A DNA stretch of 64,000 nt from Opitutus sp. (GTDB lineage Bacteria; Verrucomicrobiota; Verrucomicrobiia; Opitutales; Opitutaceae). The stretch spans positions 124,001 to 188,000 of the forward strand of contig JACEUQ010000001.1 in assembly GCA_024998815.1 (NCBI GenBank), given 5' to 3'. Positions 35,018 to 44,153 of this stretch are shown piece by piece (the first letter of the stretch is position 1; every line of letters starts with the position of its first letter). The notes below the pieces were generated by a model. That model was not told the origin of the DNA. It saw only the letters and a list, made by a program, of their open reading frames with translations, and made no database searches. The translations under genes were made by a program, and so were the position numbers.

Positions 35018-35557
35018 ATGCGCACTGCTCTTGTCATTCTAGCCGAAGGTTTTGAGGAGCTGGAGGCCATTGCTCCGATCGACCTTTTACGCCGCGCTGG
35101 CGTCAACGTCACCGTAGCTGCGCTAGCCGAAACCATTCATGTCACGGGGCGCAGTGGCATCACCTTACATGCCGATTCGCCGTTGTCGGCGGTTGGAGAT
35201 CAACTCTTCGACCTGCTCCTCATTCCCGGCGGGCCCGGGGTAAAACTCCTGCGCGCCGATCCGCGTGTACGGACGCTTGTTCTGGCCCATCACACCGCTC
35301 ATCGCTGGCTGGCGGCGATTTGTGCAGCGCCAACCGTGTTCAATGACGCCGGTTTGCTCGCTGGCCGAAGGTACACCGCCCATTTTTCTGTCGCGAACGA
35401 ACTGCCGACACTCCTCGGCGACGAGCGCACAGTGGCCGACGGGCAACTGCTTACTTCGCGAGGTGCGGGCACCGCAGTCGATTTTGGGCTGCTGCTAGTC
35501 GAGAAACTTGTTTCACCCCAAGCCTCGCTGGATATAGCGCAATCGATCTGCGCTTAA
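35018..35557 (+). CDS. DJ-1/PfpI family protein
   Basis: A 179-residue cytoplasmic protein of the DJ-1/ThiJ/PfpI fold. The N-terminus ALVILAEGFEELEAIAPIDL has the conserved acidic residues (E13/E14) that activate the cysteine. The nucleophile lies in WLAAICAAPTVFNDAGLLAG (Cys102). The later LLTSRGAGTAVDFGLLLVEK matches the C-terminal family block. Members act as stress-related glyoxalases, deglycase-like enzymes or chaperones, so the exact activity cannot be assigned. It is monocistronic. A T-rich leader without a Shine-Dalgarno motif precedes the ATG. Confidence 0.88.
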   Translation: MRTALVILAEGFEELEAIAPIDLLRRAGVNVTVAALAETIHVTGRSGITLHADSPLSAVGDQLFDLLLIPGGPGVKLLRADPRVRTLVLAHHTAHRWLAAICAAPTVFNDAGLLAGRRYTAHFSVANELPTLLGDERTVADGQLLTSRGAGTAVDFGLLLVEKLVSPQASLDIAQSICA

Positions 35558-35791
35558 CGATAGCGCCAATGGCACCGAGATGCGCCGGGCGGGGGGCTGA
35601 TTGTAACTGCCTGTAATTCTTATTGATGGGGGCGAGCTGTGACGCACTGTTTGCTGTAACCGAGAGGGCATTCCTGCCGTCTTTATCCGAAATCGTGCGC
35701 GGGGTGGTCGTTTCTTATTTTCCCTGGCCTGCTTAAGACCCACGGAATGGAGCCGATAACTAAGTGCATAGTCCTGTTTTTTTAATACCTC

Positions 35792-37486
35792 ATGCTCGCT
35801 TGTCGTAACCTCACTGTCCGTCCTCGTCTCGGCGCCGCGCCGCTAGTTCACGGCGCCACGGCCTGTTTCCCGACGGGGGGCTTGCATGCGTTGATTGGCC
35901 CTTCTGGCTGCGGTAAAACCACGCTGTTGAAGGGCATTTTGGATATCCTGCCCTCGGAGGGTGAGGTGAGTTTGCACGGCAGGGTGCTTGCCTCGCGCGA
36001 GGAGTTGTTACGCGAGGTGGCGTTCGCTCCTCAATTCAGTATCGCCCACGCCAAACTTACCGTGGCCGAAGCGGTGAGTTGTGCGCTGCGGCTGTATCAA
36101 AAACACGACCAGTCGAGCTTGGTCGCCCGCAACGCCGAACTCCTTCAGTTGGTCGGCCTCAGTGAGCGTGGGAACACGGTGGTGGAAAAACTCAGTGGCG
36201 GGCAGTTGCGCCGACTGGGCTTGGCGCTGGAGCTGACGACTGACCCGACCTGCCTGTTGTGCGATGAAGTGACCAGCGGGCTCGACCCACGCTCGGAGGA
36301 CCAGATTCTGGCGGTGTTGCGGGCGCTGGCCGACCAGCGGGCCAAGACCGTGGTGTGCGTGATTCACAACCTGGCCAAGTTGGCGCAATTCAACACGGTC
36401 ACGGTTGTGTTTGAGGGCGCGGTGGTCTGGCAAGGGCCGCTGGTGGCGATGTTGGACCACTTCGCAATCGCGGATGCGCTGGAGCTCTATGATCGGCTGA
36501 GCGAGCAACCCCGTACGCATTGGCAGGAGCGATGGGCGGCGGTGGTCGCGGGGGCCGATCACGCCAAGCCGGCGCTGGCGGCGACCGTCGTTCCCGCCGG
36601 CCACGGGCGCACGGAGCGGGGGCCGTGTGAGCGCCCGTCGGCGCTTTCCCAACTGCGCACTCTGTTGGCGCGCCGCTGGCGTTTGCTGGTGCGCGACCGC
36701 GGTTACCTGCTGCTCACCTTGGCAATCACCTTTGGGTTTCCCTGTTTAGTGGTGATTTTTGCGCTCGGTGGTTTGCCGCAGATGAAGGGCTTGGCCTTGG
36801 AGAGCACGGGCGGCTTTTTGGAGACCTTGCAGGCCCGCGCGGCGTACCGGCAGGCGTCGGCGGAGACTGCCACCTTGGTGTCGGGATTGATCATTTTCCA
36901 AGTGATCCTGCTCAGCCTGATGGGCAGCAACAACGGCGCGCGTGAGATTGCCGCCGAACGTGCGCTCTATGAAAAGGAGCGCATGTCGGGATTGCGCCCG
37001 ACGGCTTACGCTTGGTCTAAGCTCCTGTACACCGCACTGCTGGGGGCGGCCCAAGGCGCATGGATGACGATTTTTGTGAAATTGCTCTGCGAGTTTCCGG
37101 GCGGGTGGGGAGCGCAGTTGGCTGTGCTGAGTGCGACTGGCGCCTCAATGAGTGTGGTCTGCCTAGGAATTTCGGCCATGTTAGCCTCGCCCGACAAAGC
37201 CTCTTTGCTGTCGATTTATTTGGTGGGGTTTCAGCTGCCGCTCTCGGGAGTGGTGCTGGCGCTGCCGTCGGCGTTGGTGTGGGCGGTGCGGCCGTTTATT
37301 GCCACCTATTGGGGCTGGGCCGGATACCTCATGGCGATGACCGACTCGCGGTTTTATGACGCGGTGGTGACGCTCGACAAGGGCTGGCTAGCGCCGCCCC
37401 TCGCTGCGGTGGGCGTGCTCGGCGCGCACTTTTTGGTCGGGTCCATCCTCGTGTTTTGGGGTTGCCAGAAAAAATGTTGGCCATGA
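35792..37486 (+). CDS. ABCG-like ABC transporter half-molecule (ATPase plus permease)
   Basis: A 564-residue fusion of an N-terminal ABC ATPase and a C-terminal ABC2-type membrane domain, the domain order of ABCG half-transporters. ATPase motifs: Walker A LIGPSGCGKTTLLKGIL (36-43), VVEKLSGGQLRRLGLALEL, Walker B CLLCDEVTSGLDPRS and the H-loop VCVIHNLAKLAQ. A linker (about 250-290) leads to membrane spans such as YLLLTLAITFGFPCLVVIFA and GLIIFQVILLSLMGSNNGAR, and the ABC2 motif AAERALYEKERMSGLRPTAY. It starts a three-gene operon with a lipoprotein and a large secreted protein. The substrate is unknown. Confidence 0.88.
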   Translation: MLACRNLTVRPRLGAAPLVHGATACFPTGGLHALIGPSGCGKTTLLKGILDILPSEGEVSLHGRVLASREELLREVAFAPQFSIAHAKLTVAEAVSCALRLYQKHDQSSLVARNAELLQLVGLSERGNTVVEKLSGGQLRRLGLALELTTDPTCLLCDEVTSGLDPRSEDQILAVLRALADQRAKTVVCVIHNLAKLAQFNTVTVVFEGAVVWQGPLVAMLDHFAIADALELYDRLSEQPRTHWQERWAAVVAGADHAKPALAATVVPAGHGRTERGPCERPSALSQLRTLLARRWRLLVRDRGYLLLTLAITFGFPCLVVIFALGGLPQMKGLALESTGGFLETLQARAAYRQASAETATLVSGLIIFQVILLSLMGSNNGAREIAAERALYEKERMSGLRPTAYAWSKLLYTALLGAAQGAWMTIFVKLLCEFPGGWGAQLAVLSATGASMSVVCLGISAMLASPDKASLLSIYLVGFQLPLSGVVLALPSALVWAVRPFIATYWGWAGYLMAMTDSRFYDAVVTLDKGWLAPPLAAVGVLGAHFLVGSILVFWGCQKKCWP

Positions 37487-37490
37487 ACTT

Positions 37491-37871
37491 ATGAACCTAC
37501 CCCCTATGTCGCTTTCGCCCCTGCGTGTTGCGTTTCGTTACCTGTTGTTCGTGCTGCTGTTGGCCCCGCTTTTCCTGGCGACTGGTTGCGGCCGTTCAGG
37601 GGAACCGTTTCCGGTTCGCGCGTTTTTGGCGGCGCCCGACAACCTGCTTGGCAATCGCTACGAACTGGAGGCCGAGATTGATGCGCAGCTAAACTGGCGC
37701 GAGGGACTCGGGCGTATCATTGCAGTGCGCACGCTCCGCGACAGTGCCCGTCTGCCGATTTTCATTTCGGATTCGATGAAGGCTAATCTTTTAGTTGCTC
37801 AGCGTTACCGTTTTGAAGTCAGCCTTCGTAAGGGCGGCCTGCTCTACGTGGAAAACCTCAAAAAACTCTGA
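37491..37871 (+). CDS. Small lipoprotein in the ABC transporter operon
   Basis: A 126-residue product starting 4 bases after the transporter stop. A signal peptide with hydrophobic core YLLFVLLLAPLFLATGC ends in the lipobox LATGC, predicting a lipid-anchored envelope protein. The mature part (VRAFLAAPDNLLGNRYELEA, AQRYRFEVSLRKGGLLYVEN) looks like a small beta-rich domain, possibly OB-like. No family is recognised. Position suggests that it works with the transporter or with the downstream secreted protein. Confidence 0.7.
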   Translation: MNLPPMSLSPLRVAFRYLLFVLLLAPLFLATGCGRSGEPFPVRAFLAAPDNLLGNRYELEAEIDAQLNWREGLGRIIAVRTLRDSARLPIFISDSMKANLLVAQRYRFEVSLRKGGLLYVENLKKL

Positions 37872-37873
37872 CC

Positions 37874-39970
37874 ATGCGCCGCCTCCCGCTCATCCTCCTC
37901 TTCGCTGCTGGTTCAGTTACTCTTCACGCACAGGACAATCCCTTCGGGACAGACGCTGGGGCTACCACGGGTGCCACCGGCGCGGCAAAGTCTGCTGGGA
38001 AGGCCTCAGGAGTTAACCCTTCCGCCGGTGGTTCCGCTGCCGAATCGCTGACTAGGGCAGTTAACATCAATAGCCTAGAGAGCGGTACTCTGCTGAAGGT
38101 GATTAACCAAGCTTTCGACACCAATTCCGACGCGATCGACCCAGAAAAGGGGACGATGAATTGGAAGGGGCATTCCTATGATGTGGGCCAGTTCCGCGTT
38201 TTCCGCGGCCGCTTTGAGCGCTACCTCTCGCTGCCGGCGACACGTGATCAGGATGATTACGCCGCGACGGTTACAGAGATTTTTAACCGGCTTTCCACCC
38301 GCACCGCCAACGGGTCTCAGGAAAATATAGTGGCCGCGTGGAAGTTGCTCTATCGGGCCGCCGAATTTGAGGCGGACGGCGGTAATAGTCTCGGGGTTGC
38401 CAACCAGGTTTTTAATGCCTGGCGCATCCGCGATGAGAAGGAGGCCATCATGGTCACCCAATCCGAACTTCAACGCATCCGCCGCCAACAATCAGGTCGG
38501 GTGGTCTATTCCGCCGACGTCATGGCATCGGAGACAGGCAAGACGATCGAGTCGGTTGCTAGTTCAGCGCTGCTGGGAAATTTGAATACAGGTGGCGCCG
38601 ATTCGGGCTCTACAACCACCACAACAGACTCTACGGGCACGAAGACGACCACCGGCGCTGGCGCTAAAAAGTCAGGTGATGGGTCCGCTCCACGGCAAAC
38701 TATCGGAAGCAGTACTACGGTCGGTGGCGCCAATCTGACCATGCAGGCCCGTGATCTCGCCGAGACCGAGGTTAAAATTAAGTCCTTGGAGGCTGCCGGA
38801 ATGCTGTCGGTTACCCAGGCGAAGTTGCAGTTCCAAAGCCAGATCATGAGCCTGTTCATGCAGCGCCGATTCCAACACGCGCTGATTGCCGCCAGTTTTT
38901 ACCGCTACATTTTTAAGGGGTCTCACCAAAACCTGGAGGTCGGTAAAAAGGAGCTCTCGTCATTCCTCCCCTCGACCGATCTGGCCATGACGGTCGAAAC
39001 CATCGAGTTTTTGTCCCGCGAGGCCATCAACGACGTCAACAGTGGCATGTCGGCAGTGGGGTCCAGCTATGATGGCAATCGGAAGATCGCCGCGCTGGAG
39101 CGCCTTCAGGAGACATTTTTCCTCGGTGAATACCTTCCCGCGGTCACCCAGTTTGATCCAGCACGGAAGGATGCACTGTTGACGCTTTACCGCAAAGTGG
39201 ACGAAGCGCGTAAGCTCGCGGATTTGAAGGATTATGAGGCCGTTATCCACCTCACCGACGAGATTGGTACGTTGACCGGCGACTTCCGCTCAGCCGAGGT
39301 GAACGCTGCGGTGCGTTCAGCACAACGCATGAGTACGCTCGCGCTCAGTGCAGCCCAGCAGGTGGCAGCCACGGGCGATTACGCCAAGGCACAGGAGTTG
39401 GTTGAGAAGTCCGCGCAGCTCTGGCCGCTCAATCCGTCGATCAAGAACTACAGCGAAAACATGGCCTCCCAGGCCGATATGGGTACCCAAGCCGGGGTGG
39501 TCTTTGACGATGCCTTTAAGCGCGATGACTTTCGGCGTATTTACGAACGCCGGGCCGAACTAGCCGCCGCCTTCCTTAACGACGGGGTTCGCGCCCCACA
39601 ACTGAAAGCCGTCATTGATCGCATGGCGCGCGTGGAAATTTACCTCGCGCAGACCGAGGAACTCCTGGCGCAAAACAATGCCTTTTCAGCTTGGGAGGCG
39701 CTGGTCGCGGCAGTCGCTTTTGCACCCAATGACGTCGTGCTCAATCAGCGCATGGCCCAGCTTGCACCCCGGGTTGCGGAGTTCGTCGGCCGACTGGATC
39801 AAGCCAAGCGCTACGAAGCCGACCAACGTTTTGCCGCTAGCCTTACCCAATATCTGGCCGCCCAGGATATCCATCCGGCGAGTCAGCTTGCCCGCACTGG
39901 TTTGTCGCGGGTGAGCGAGTCGATCATGACGCAACTCTCCACGGAAGTCCCAGCCCCGATCGTTCGGTAA
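37874..39970 (+). CDS. Large secreted helical (TPR-like) protein of unknown function
   Basis: A 698-residue exported protein starting 2 bases after the lipoprotein stop. The signal peptide ends near LHA-QDNPFG. Low-complexity segments follow: a Gly/Ala/Ser/Thr stretch (about residues 28-60) and a Thr/Ser/Gly stretch (about 238-280, TTTTTDSTGTKTTTGAGAKK). The second half is alpha-helical with TPR-like repeats, for example AAQQVAATGDYAKAQELVEK and EELLAQNNAFSAWEALVAAV. I do not recognise a named domain. The tight operon suggests a periplasmic or cell-surface partner of the ABC transporter. Confidence 0.7.
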   Translation: MRRLPLILLFAAGSVTLHAQDNPFGTDAGATTGATGAAKSAGKASGVNPSAGGSAAESLTRAVNINSLESGTLLKVINQAFDTNSDAIDPEKGTMNWKGHSYDVGQFRVFRGRFERYLSLPATRDQDDYAATVTEIFNRLSTRTANGSQENIVAAWKLLYRAAEFEADGGNSLGVANQVFNAWRIRDEKEAIMVTQSELQRIRRQQSGRVVYSADVMASETGKTIESVASSALLGNLNTGGADSGSTTTTTDSTGTKTTTGAGAKKSGDGSAPRQTIGSSTTVGGANLTMQARDLAETEVKIKSLEAAGMLSVTQAKLQFQSQIMSLFMQRRFQHALIAASFYRYIFKGSHQNLEVGKKELSSFLPSTDLAMTVETIEFLSREAINDVNSGMSAVGSSYDGNRKIAALERLQETFFLGEYLPAVTQFDPARKDALLTLYRKVDEARKLADLKDYEAVIHLTDEIGTLTGDFRSAEVNAAVRSAQRMSTLALSAAQQVAATGDYAKAQELVEKSAQLWPLNPSIKNYSENMASQADMGTQAGVVFDDAFKRDDFRRIYERRAELAAAFLNDGVRAPQLKAVIDRMARVEIYLAQTEELLAQNNAFSAWEALVAAVAFAPNDVVLNQRMAQLAPRVAEFVGRLDQAKRYEADQRFAASLTQYLAAQDIHPASQLARTGLSRVSESIMTQLSTEVPAPIVR

Positions 39971-40149
39971 CCGGCACGGAATTGTTGCTTTACGCCACCG
40001 CCCAACCCGCCTAACACATTCGGTTAATCCCCTTTATGCGCACCCATTGAGCTTGGAGTGATCGACGAATAATCCACTCGAATATTCCCTCGGTGAGTCG
40101 ACCTGATGCAGCTGCAGCGTTAGCCCCAACTTAAAACGATACCCCTAAA

Positions 40150-40674
40150 ATGATCAAAATAGATGCCTACGATCTTGCCACCTACGTGAAGACACAACGC
40201 GGGGGCCCCCTGCTCACGATCCTCGACGAGGTTCGCGACTTGGTGTTTATCAAGGATGTCGACGGCCGATTCCTGTTCAGCAATCGCTCGCATCTGGCTC
40301 ACATGGGACGCACCGAAGCCGAGTTGGCCGGTAAAACCGACTTCGACTTTTTCCCAGCGCGTTTGGCCGAGGCCTTTTACTCGGCCGAAACCCATATGTT
40401 TGAAACCCTAACCCCGGTTATCCGCCTGCAGGAGTCGGTGGATGCCAAGGGCCAAAAGTTTTACTCCACCGCCATCAAGATGCTGATTTGCGATCAACGC
40501 GGAAATGTCCTCGGTCTGATCGGTACGGTTCATCGTATCGCCATGGATAGTAAATACGACGTGGAGCAGTCCAAGGCGCACATCCTTTCAGTGCTGCGTT
40601 TCCAGCCGGGCATCACCCCCAGCCAGATGCAGGCCTTCGAAGCGTCCCTACCGACGGTGATGGAAAATCACTGA
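40150..40674 (+). CDS. Single PAS-domain protein
   Basis: A 174-residue cytoplasmic protein made almost entirely of one PAS sensory fold: ILDEVRDLVFIKDVDGRFLF, SNRSHLAHMGRTEAELAGKT, DFDFFPARLAEAFYSAETHM and GNVLGLIGTVHRIAMD. The phrase KTDFDFF is typical of PAS domains in Verrucomicrobia and Planctomycetes signalling proteins. There is no kinase, GGDEF or DNA-binding output domain, so it probably modulates a separate partner. A bidirectional terminator lies 20 bases downstream. Confidence 0.8.
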   Translation: MIKIDAYDLATYVKTQRGGPLLTILDEVRDLVFIKDVDGRFLFSNRSHLAHMGRTEAELAGKTDFDFFPARLAEAFYSAETHMFETLTPVIRLQESVDAKGQKFYSTAIKMLICDQRGNVLGLIGTVHRIAMDSKYDVEQSKAHILSVLRFQPGITPSQMQAFEASLPTVMENH

Positions 40675-40694
40675 ACCGGCCGACTTTCACGGCA

Positions 40695-40731
40695 TAAAAA
40701 AACGACCTCCGTAATCGGAGGTCGTTTTTTT
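40695..40731. terminator. Bidirectional terminator between PAS gene and cyclophilin gene
   Basis: A7, the perfect stem ACGACCTCCG-TAAT-CGGAGGTCGT, then T7 and GTGC. Symmetric A and T tracts allow use by both convergent genes. Confidence 0.92.
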
Positions 40732-40754
40732 GTGCCTTAGGGTAAGCGCTAGGC

Positions 40755-41270
40755 TTATTGGCTAACGGTGACGATGCGGATGCTCTCCACTTCGACGCGT
40801 TGGGTAGGGGTGCTCTTTTCGCCGCCGCCACCGTTGGTCGTCGCGACGGTGGCAATCTTCTCGAGGACGTCGTCACCGGCGACCAACTGGCCGAACGCGG
40901 TGTACTGCTTGTTGAGGAAGCTAGCGTCGCCGTGGCAGATGAAGAATTGGCAACCCGCCGAATCAGGGCTGGCCGAACGGGCCATCGAGATGACGCCGCG
41001 CACGTGGGCCTTGGCGTTGAACTCGGCCTTCACCTTGTAGCCAGGATCGCCGGTGCCAGGCATACCGCTGGCACCCTTTTTGGTGTTGGGGCAGCCACCC
41101 TGGATCATGAAACCCTTGATGATGCGGTGAAACGCGGTGCCATCGTAGAACTTCTCGTTGGCGAGTTTTTTGAAGTTTTCGACCGTCTTTGGCGCGACGT
41201 CGGGCCAGAAGGCGAGGGTCATTTCGCCGAGGGAGGTCTTGATGATAGCTTGTTCAGTGGAGGTGCTCAT
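40755..41270 (-). CDS. Cyclophilin-type peptidyl-prolyl isomerase
   Basis: Speeds cis-trans isomerisation of Xaa-Pro bonds. The start at 41270 (MSTSTEQAIIKTSLGEMTLA) gives 171 residues. Upstream in-frame residues would overlap the divergent desulfurase gene and are not cyclophilin-like. Motifs: APKTVENFKKLANEKFYDGT, the active-site AFHRIIKGFMIQGGCPN, and ISMARSASPDSAGCQFFICH. There is no signal peptide, so it is cytoplasmic (PpiB-like). Confidence 0.94.
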   Translation of the reverse strand: MSTSTEQAIIKTSLGEMTLAFWPDVAPKTVENFKKLANEKFYDGTAFHRIIKGFMIQGGCPNTKKGASGMPGTGDPGYKVKAEFNAKAHVRGVISMARSASPDSAGCQFFICHGDASFLNKQYTAFGQLVAGDDVLEKIATVATTNGGGGEKSTPTQRVEVESIRIVTVSQ

Positions 41271-41375
41271 GGGAAAAGGGCGAGCAAGCCGGCGGGGCCT
41301 CCGCAGGGCAAGCCAAACTAAGGCCTTCATTTTGGGGTTTGGCCTTTGCGGATTTGAGATTTCAGTGAGGCACAC

Positions 41376-42512
41376 ATGCCCTATTTCGACCACAACGCCA
41401 CCACCCCCCTCGCCACGGTTGCCCGCGAAATATGGCTACGGGCGCAGGACGAGGCCTGGCAAAACCCCTCGAGCCCGTATCGGGCGGGCGCGCAGGTGAA
41501 GATTCGCCTCGAAGCAGCACGGGAAAAGTTCGCCATTTTGCTGGGGGGCGAGGCTGAGCGTTATGTGTTTACTTCCGGTGCAACGGAGGGGGCCAATCTC
41601 GTTTTGGCGCATTGGGCGCGCACCTTGCCTGCCGATGCCCTGATCGGGCTCAACCCGACCGAGCACCCCTGCGTTTTGGCACCGGCGCTGGCCTTATTTG
41701 GCACTCGTGTGCGTTGGCTAACGCTGGACGCGGCGGGCGTGGTGGATGTGGCCGCACTCCGGCAAAGTAACCTATTAGGTTACTCTGGCGGCCGGATTGC
41801 TGCCGTCGTGGTGATGGCGGCAAATAACGTCACGGGGTTTTTGCAGCCGTGGGCGCACATCGCCGAGCTGTGCCAGCAGGCCGGCGTCGCCTACCTGTGC
41901 GACGCCTCCCAGTGGCTGGGCAAACTGCCCGCCGGCGGGATCGGGGGACACGGCTTCGTTATAGCCTCAGCCCACAAATTTGGGGGCCCGAAAGGGGTGG
42001 GGTTACTTAAATTGGCCCCGCAGTCCGAGGGGCTGCGCGGCCAACTCGGTGGCGAGCAGGAGCGTGGCCACCGTGGAGGAACGGAGGATTTTCCTGCAAT
42101 CGCGGCGATGGGCGCGGCGTTGGCCGAGGCCGAACAAAAAAAGGTTTTTCTGGAGACGGAACGACTGCGTTGGCGCGATGACTTTGAGCGCGACCTCACC
42201 CTTGCCCTTCCGGGCTTACGCGTGGTGGCCGTTGGTGCTGACCGGCTTTGGAATACAGTGGCGTTGATCATGCCTTTTGGGGCAAGCACGCGCTGGGTCA
42301 CACGGCTCGATAAACGCGGATTTCAGATTTCGACCGGCGCGGCCTGCGCGACCGGCAAGTCCGGCCCTTCCCCGGTGCTGGCGGCGCTCGGTTTTGAAGT
42401 CGATACTGCCCAGCGATTGGTGCGAGTGAGTGCGGGATGGGAGACGAGCGAGCTGGATTGGGGAGCGCTGCTTGGCGCTTTTATCGGGGTCGCTGTGGAG
42501 GTGCGAGAGTAG
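41376..42512 (+). CDS. Cysteine desulfurase (NifS/IscS-like)
   Basis: A PLP-dependent aminotransferase class V enzyme that removes sulfur from cysteine for Fe-S clusters or tRNA thiolation. The 378-residue product has YFDHNATTPLATVAREIW at the start and VFTSGATEGANLVLAHWAR in the middle. The PLP lysine is in FVIASAHKFGGPKGVGLLKL (K201), followed by EQERGHRGGTEDFPAIAAMG. The catalytic-loop cysteine is in ISTGAACATGKSGPSP (C324), where most homologues read SSGSACSSG. It could supply sulfur to the MnmA encoded at 46439, although the two genes are not in one operon. Confidence 0.9.
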   Translation: MPYFDHNATTPLATVAREIWLRAQDEAWQNPSSPYRAGAQVKIRLEAAREKFAILLGGEAERYVFTSGATEGANLVLAHWARTLPADALIGLNPTEHPCVLAPALALFGTRVRWLTLDAAGVVDVAALRQSNLLGYSGGRIAAVVVMAANNVTGFLQPWAHIAELCQQAGVAYLCDASQWLGKLPAGGIGGHGFVIASAHKFGGPKGVGLLKLAPQSEGLRGQLGGEQERGHRGGTEDFPAIAAMGAALAEAEQKKVFLETERLRWRDDFERDLTLALPGLRVVAVGADRLWNTVALIMPFGASTRWVTRLDKRGFQISTGAACATGKSGPSPVLAALGFEVDTAQRLVRVSAGWETSELDWGALLGAFIGVAVEVRE

Positions 42513-42586
42513 GGGAGGGATGAGTTTTTCAGTCTTTGCAAAGGCATCCCTTGGCAAGCGCCCCGCTTTGTGCACCATTACGGTTT

Positions 42587-43612
42587 ATGTTCGTAGACGA
42601 GTGTGTAATTAAAGTTCAAGCCGGTGACGGCGGACGTGGAGCCGTGAGCTTCCGCCGCGAAAAGTATGAACCGTGGGGTGGCCCCAACGGTGGCGACGGC
42701 GGTCGTGGCGGTGACGTTGTCCTTCTGGGCGATGACGACACCAACAACCTCATCGACTACAAGTACAAGCCGCACTGGAACGCCAAGGTGGGCGAGCACG
42801 GTCAAGGCGCTGATTGCAACGGCAAAGAAGGCGACTCATGCATTCTGCGGCTGCCGCTCGGCACCGTCGTCATTGACGAGGAAACCGGCAAGGCCGTCGC
42901 GGAAGTCATCGAGGACGGTCAACGCATCGTTCTGTGCAAGGGCGGTAACGGCGGCTGGGGAAATACCCATTTTAAAACGGCCACCAATCGGGCGCCCAAG
43001 CGAGCCAACGCCGGTCAGGAGGGCGAAATCGGCAAGTTTCGACTCATCCTCAAGAGTATCGCCGACATCGGCTTGGTGGGTTTCCCCAATGCCGGTAAGT
43101 CCTCGCTGACTACGCGTATCACCAAGGCCCGCCCGAAAACGGCAGCCTACCCTTTCACTACGCTGCACCCTCAGATCGGTGTCATCGAGTATCCTAAATC
43201 CTATGACCGCCTACTGCTGGCCGATGTTCCTGGCTTGATCGAGGGCGCCAGCGAAAACCGCGGGCTTGGTCATCGCTTCCTGCGGCACATCGAACGTTGC
43301 ACACTGCTCATGTTTCTCATCGACATGGCTGGCACCGACAACCGTGACCCCCGCGAGGATTACAAGACGCTCGTTAATGAACTGAAGCTCTACGACAAGA
43401 CTCTGCTTAAAAAGCCCCGCGTCGTCGTGGCCAACAAGATGGATGTCGAAAGCTCGGCGGCGAATCTCAAGAAATTCAAAACCCGTAACAAGGTGGACAT
43501 CATTGAAATCTCCTGTGCCACCGGCGAGGGGCTAGAGGAGCTAACCGACGCGTTGCGCAAGCGGGTGGTCAAAAATGGTGGTACGCCACGCATGATCAAG
43601 AAAACCGCCTGA
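42587..43612 (+). CDS. obgE: GTPase Obg
   Basis: A ribosome-associated GTPase for large-subunit assembly and growth control. The start at 42587 (MFVDECVIKVQAGDGGRGAV) gives 341 residues. The N-terminal Obg fold is glycine-rich (REKYEPWGGPNGGDGGRGGD, GNGGWGNTHFKTATNRAPKR). The G domain follows with G1 GLVGFPNAGKSSLTTRI, switch YPFTTLHPQIGV, G3 ADVPGLIEGASENRGLG, G4 VVVANKMDV and G5 ISCATGEG. There is no C-terminal OCT domain, so it is the short form. rplU and rpmA, frequent upstream partners, are not present here. Confidence 0.95.
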   Translation: MFVDECVIKVQAGDGGRGAVSFRREKYEPWGGPNGGDGGRGGDVVLLGDDDTNNLIDYKYKPHWNAKVGEHGQGADCNGKEGDSCILRLPLGTVVIDEETGKAVAEVIEDGQRIVLCKGGNGGWGNTHFKTATNRAPKRANAGQEGEIGKFRLILKSIADIGLVGFPNAGKSSLTTRITKARPKTAAYPFTTLHPQIGVIEYPKSYDRLLLADVPGLIEGASENRGLGHRFLRHIERCTLLMFLIDMAGTDNRDPREDYKTLVNELKLYDKTLLKKPRVVVANKMDVESSAANLKKFKTRNKVDIIEISCATGEGLEELTDALRKRVVKNGGTPRMIKKTA

Positions 43613-43628
43613 GCCGGTCCATCGTTCC

Positions 43629-44147
43629 ATGAGTATGACTCCAGAAGGTCGATCGCTGTTGATGCGGGCGAACCGGTTGTTAGGCGCCAGTCTGGTCGAG
43701 GCCAACTTGGTTAAAATCGAAAATCTCGAGTCCGCCAATGAGCGGCTGCTCGAGCTCATTGCGAGTGGCAACTACCGCAAAAGCTCCGTGCTCGCCATTC
43801 TCGCCTACGAGCTGCAAGTGGTGCAGGAGGCGGATGTTTTGCACCATGTGATGGACGAGCTGGGTGTAGGAATCGTTGATCTTCGTTCCTACGATGTGCC
43901 CGAAGAGCTCGGGACTGCCACGGATTTGAACTCATGCTGGGCGACATGGACGATCCCCTTCGACCATGAAGAGGGGGTTTATTTTGTAGCCACCGCCTAC
44001 TACTTGAGTCCGGCCGTGATTACCTATTGGGAAAAACAATTGGGCGGGCCGGTCGTGTGGTACTGTACCAATTTGGAGATCATCGCCGACTATATGGAAA
44101 AGCTTGAGGCTTCTCGCGCTCCTGTACCGGTTTCCCCCGCAAATTAA
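43629..44147 (+). CDS. GspE N-terminal-domain-like protein
   Basis: A 172-residue protein starting 16 bases after obg and ending 6 bases before a GspE/PilB-type ATPase. Segments such as NRLLGASLVEANLVKIENLE, RKSSVLAILAYELQVVQEAD and VMDELGVGIVDLRSYDVPEE resemble the MshEN/GspE N-terminal domain, which in some ATPases binds the inner-membrane platform or cyclic di-GMP. Here it occurs as a free-standing protein without an ATPase core. It is probably an accessory factor of the secretion or pilus ATPase that follows. Confidence 0.65.
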   Translation: MSMTPEGRSLLMRANRLLGASLVEANLVKIENLESANERLLELIASGNYRKSSVLAILAYELQVVQEADVLHHVMDELGVGIVDLRSYDVPEELGTATDLNSCWATWTIPFDHEEGVYFVATAYYLSPAVITYWEKQLGGPVVWYCTNLEIIADYMEKLEASRAPVPVSPAN

Positions 44148-44153
44148 TCCGCC

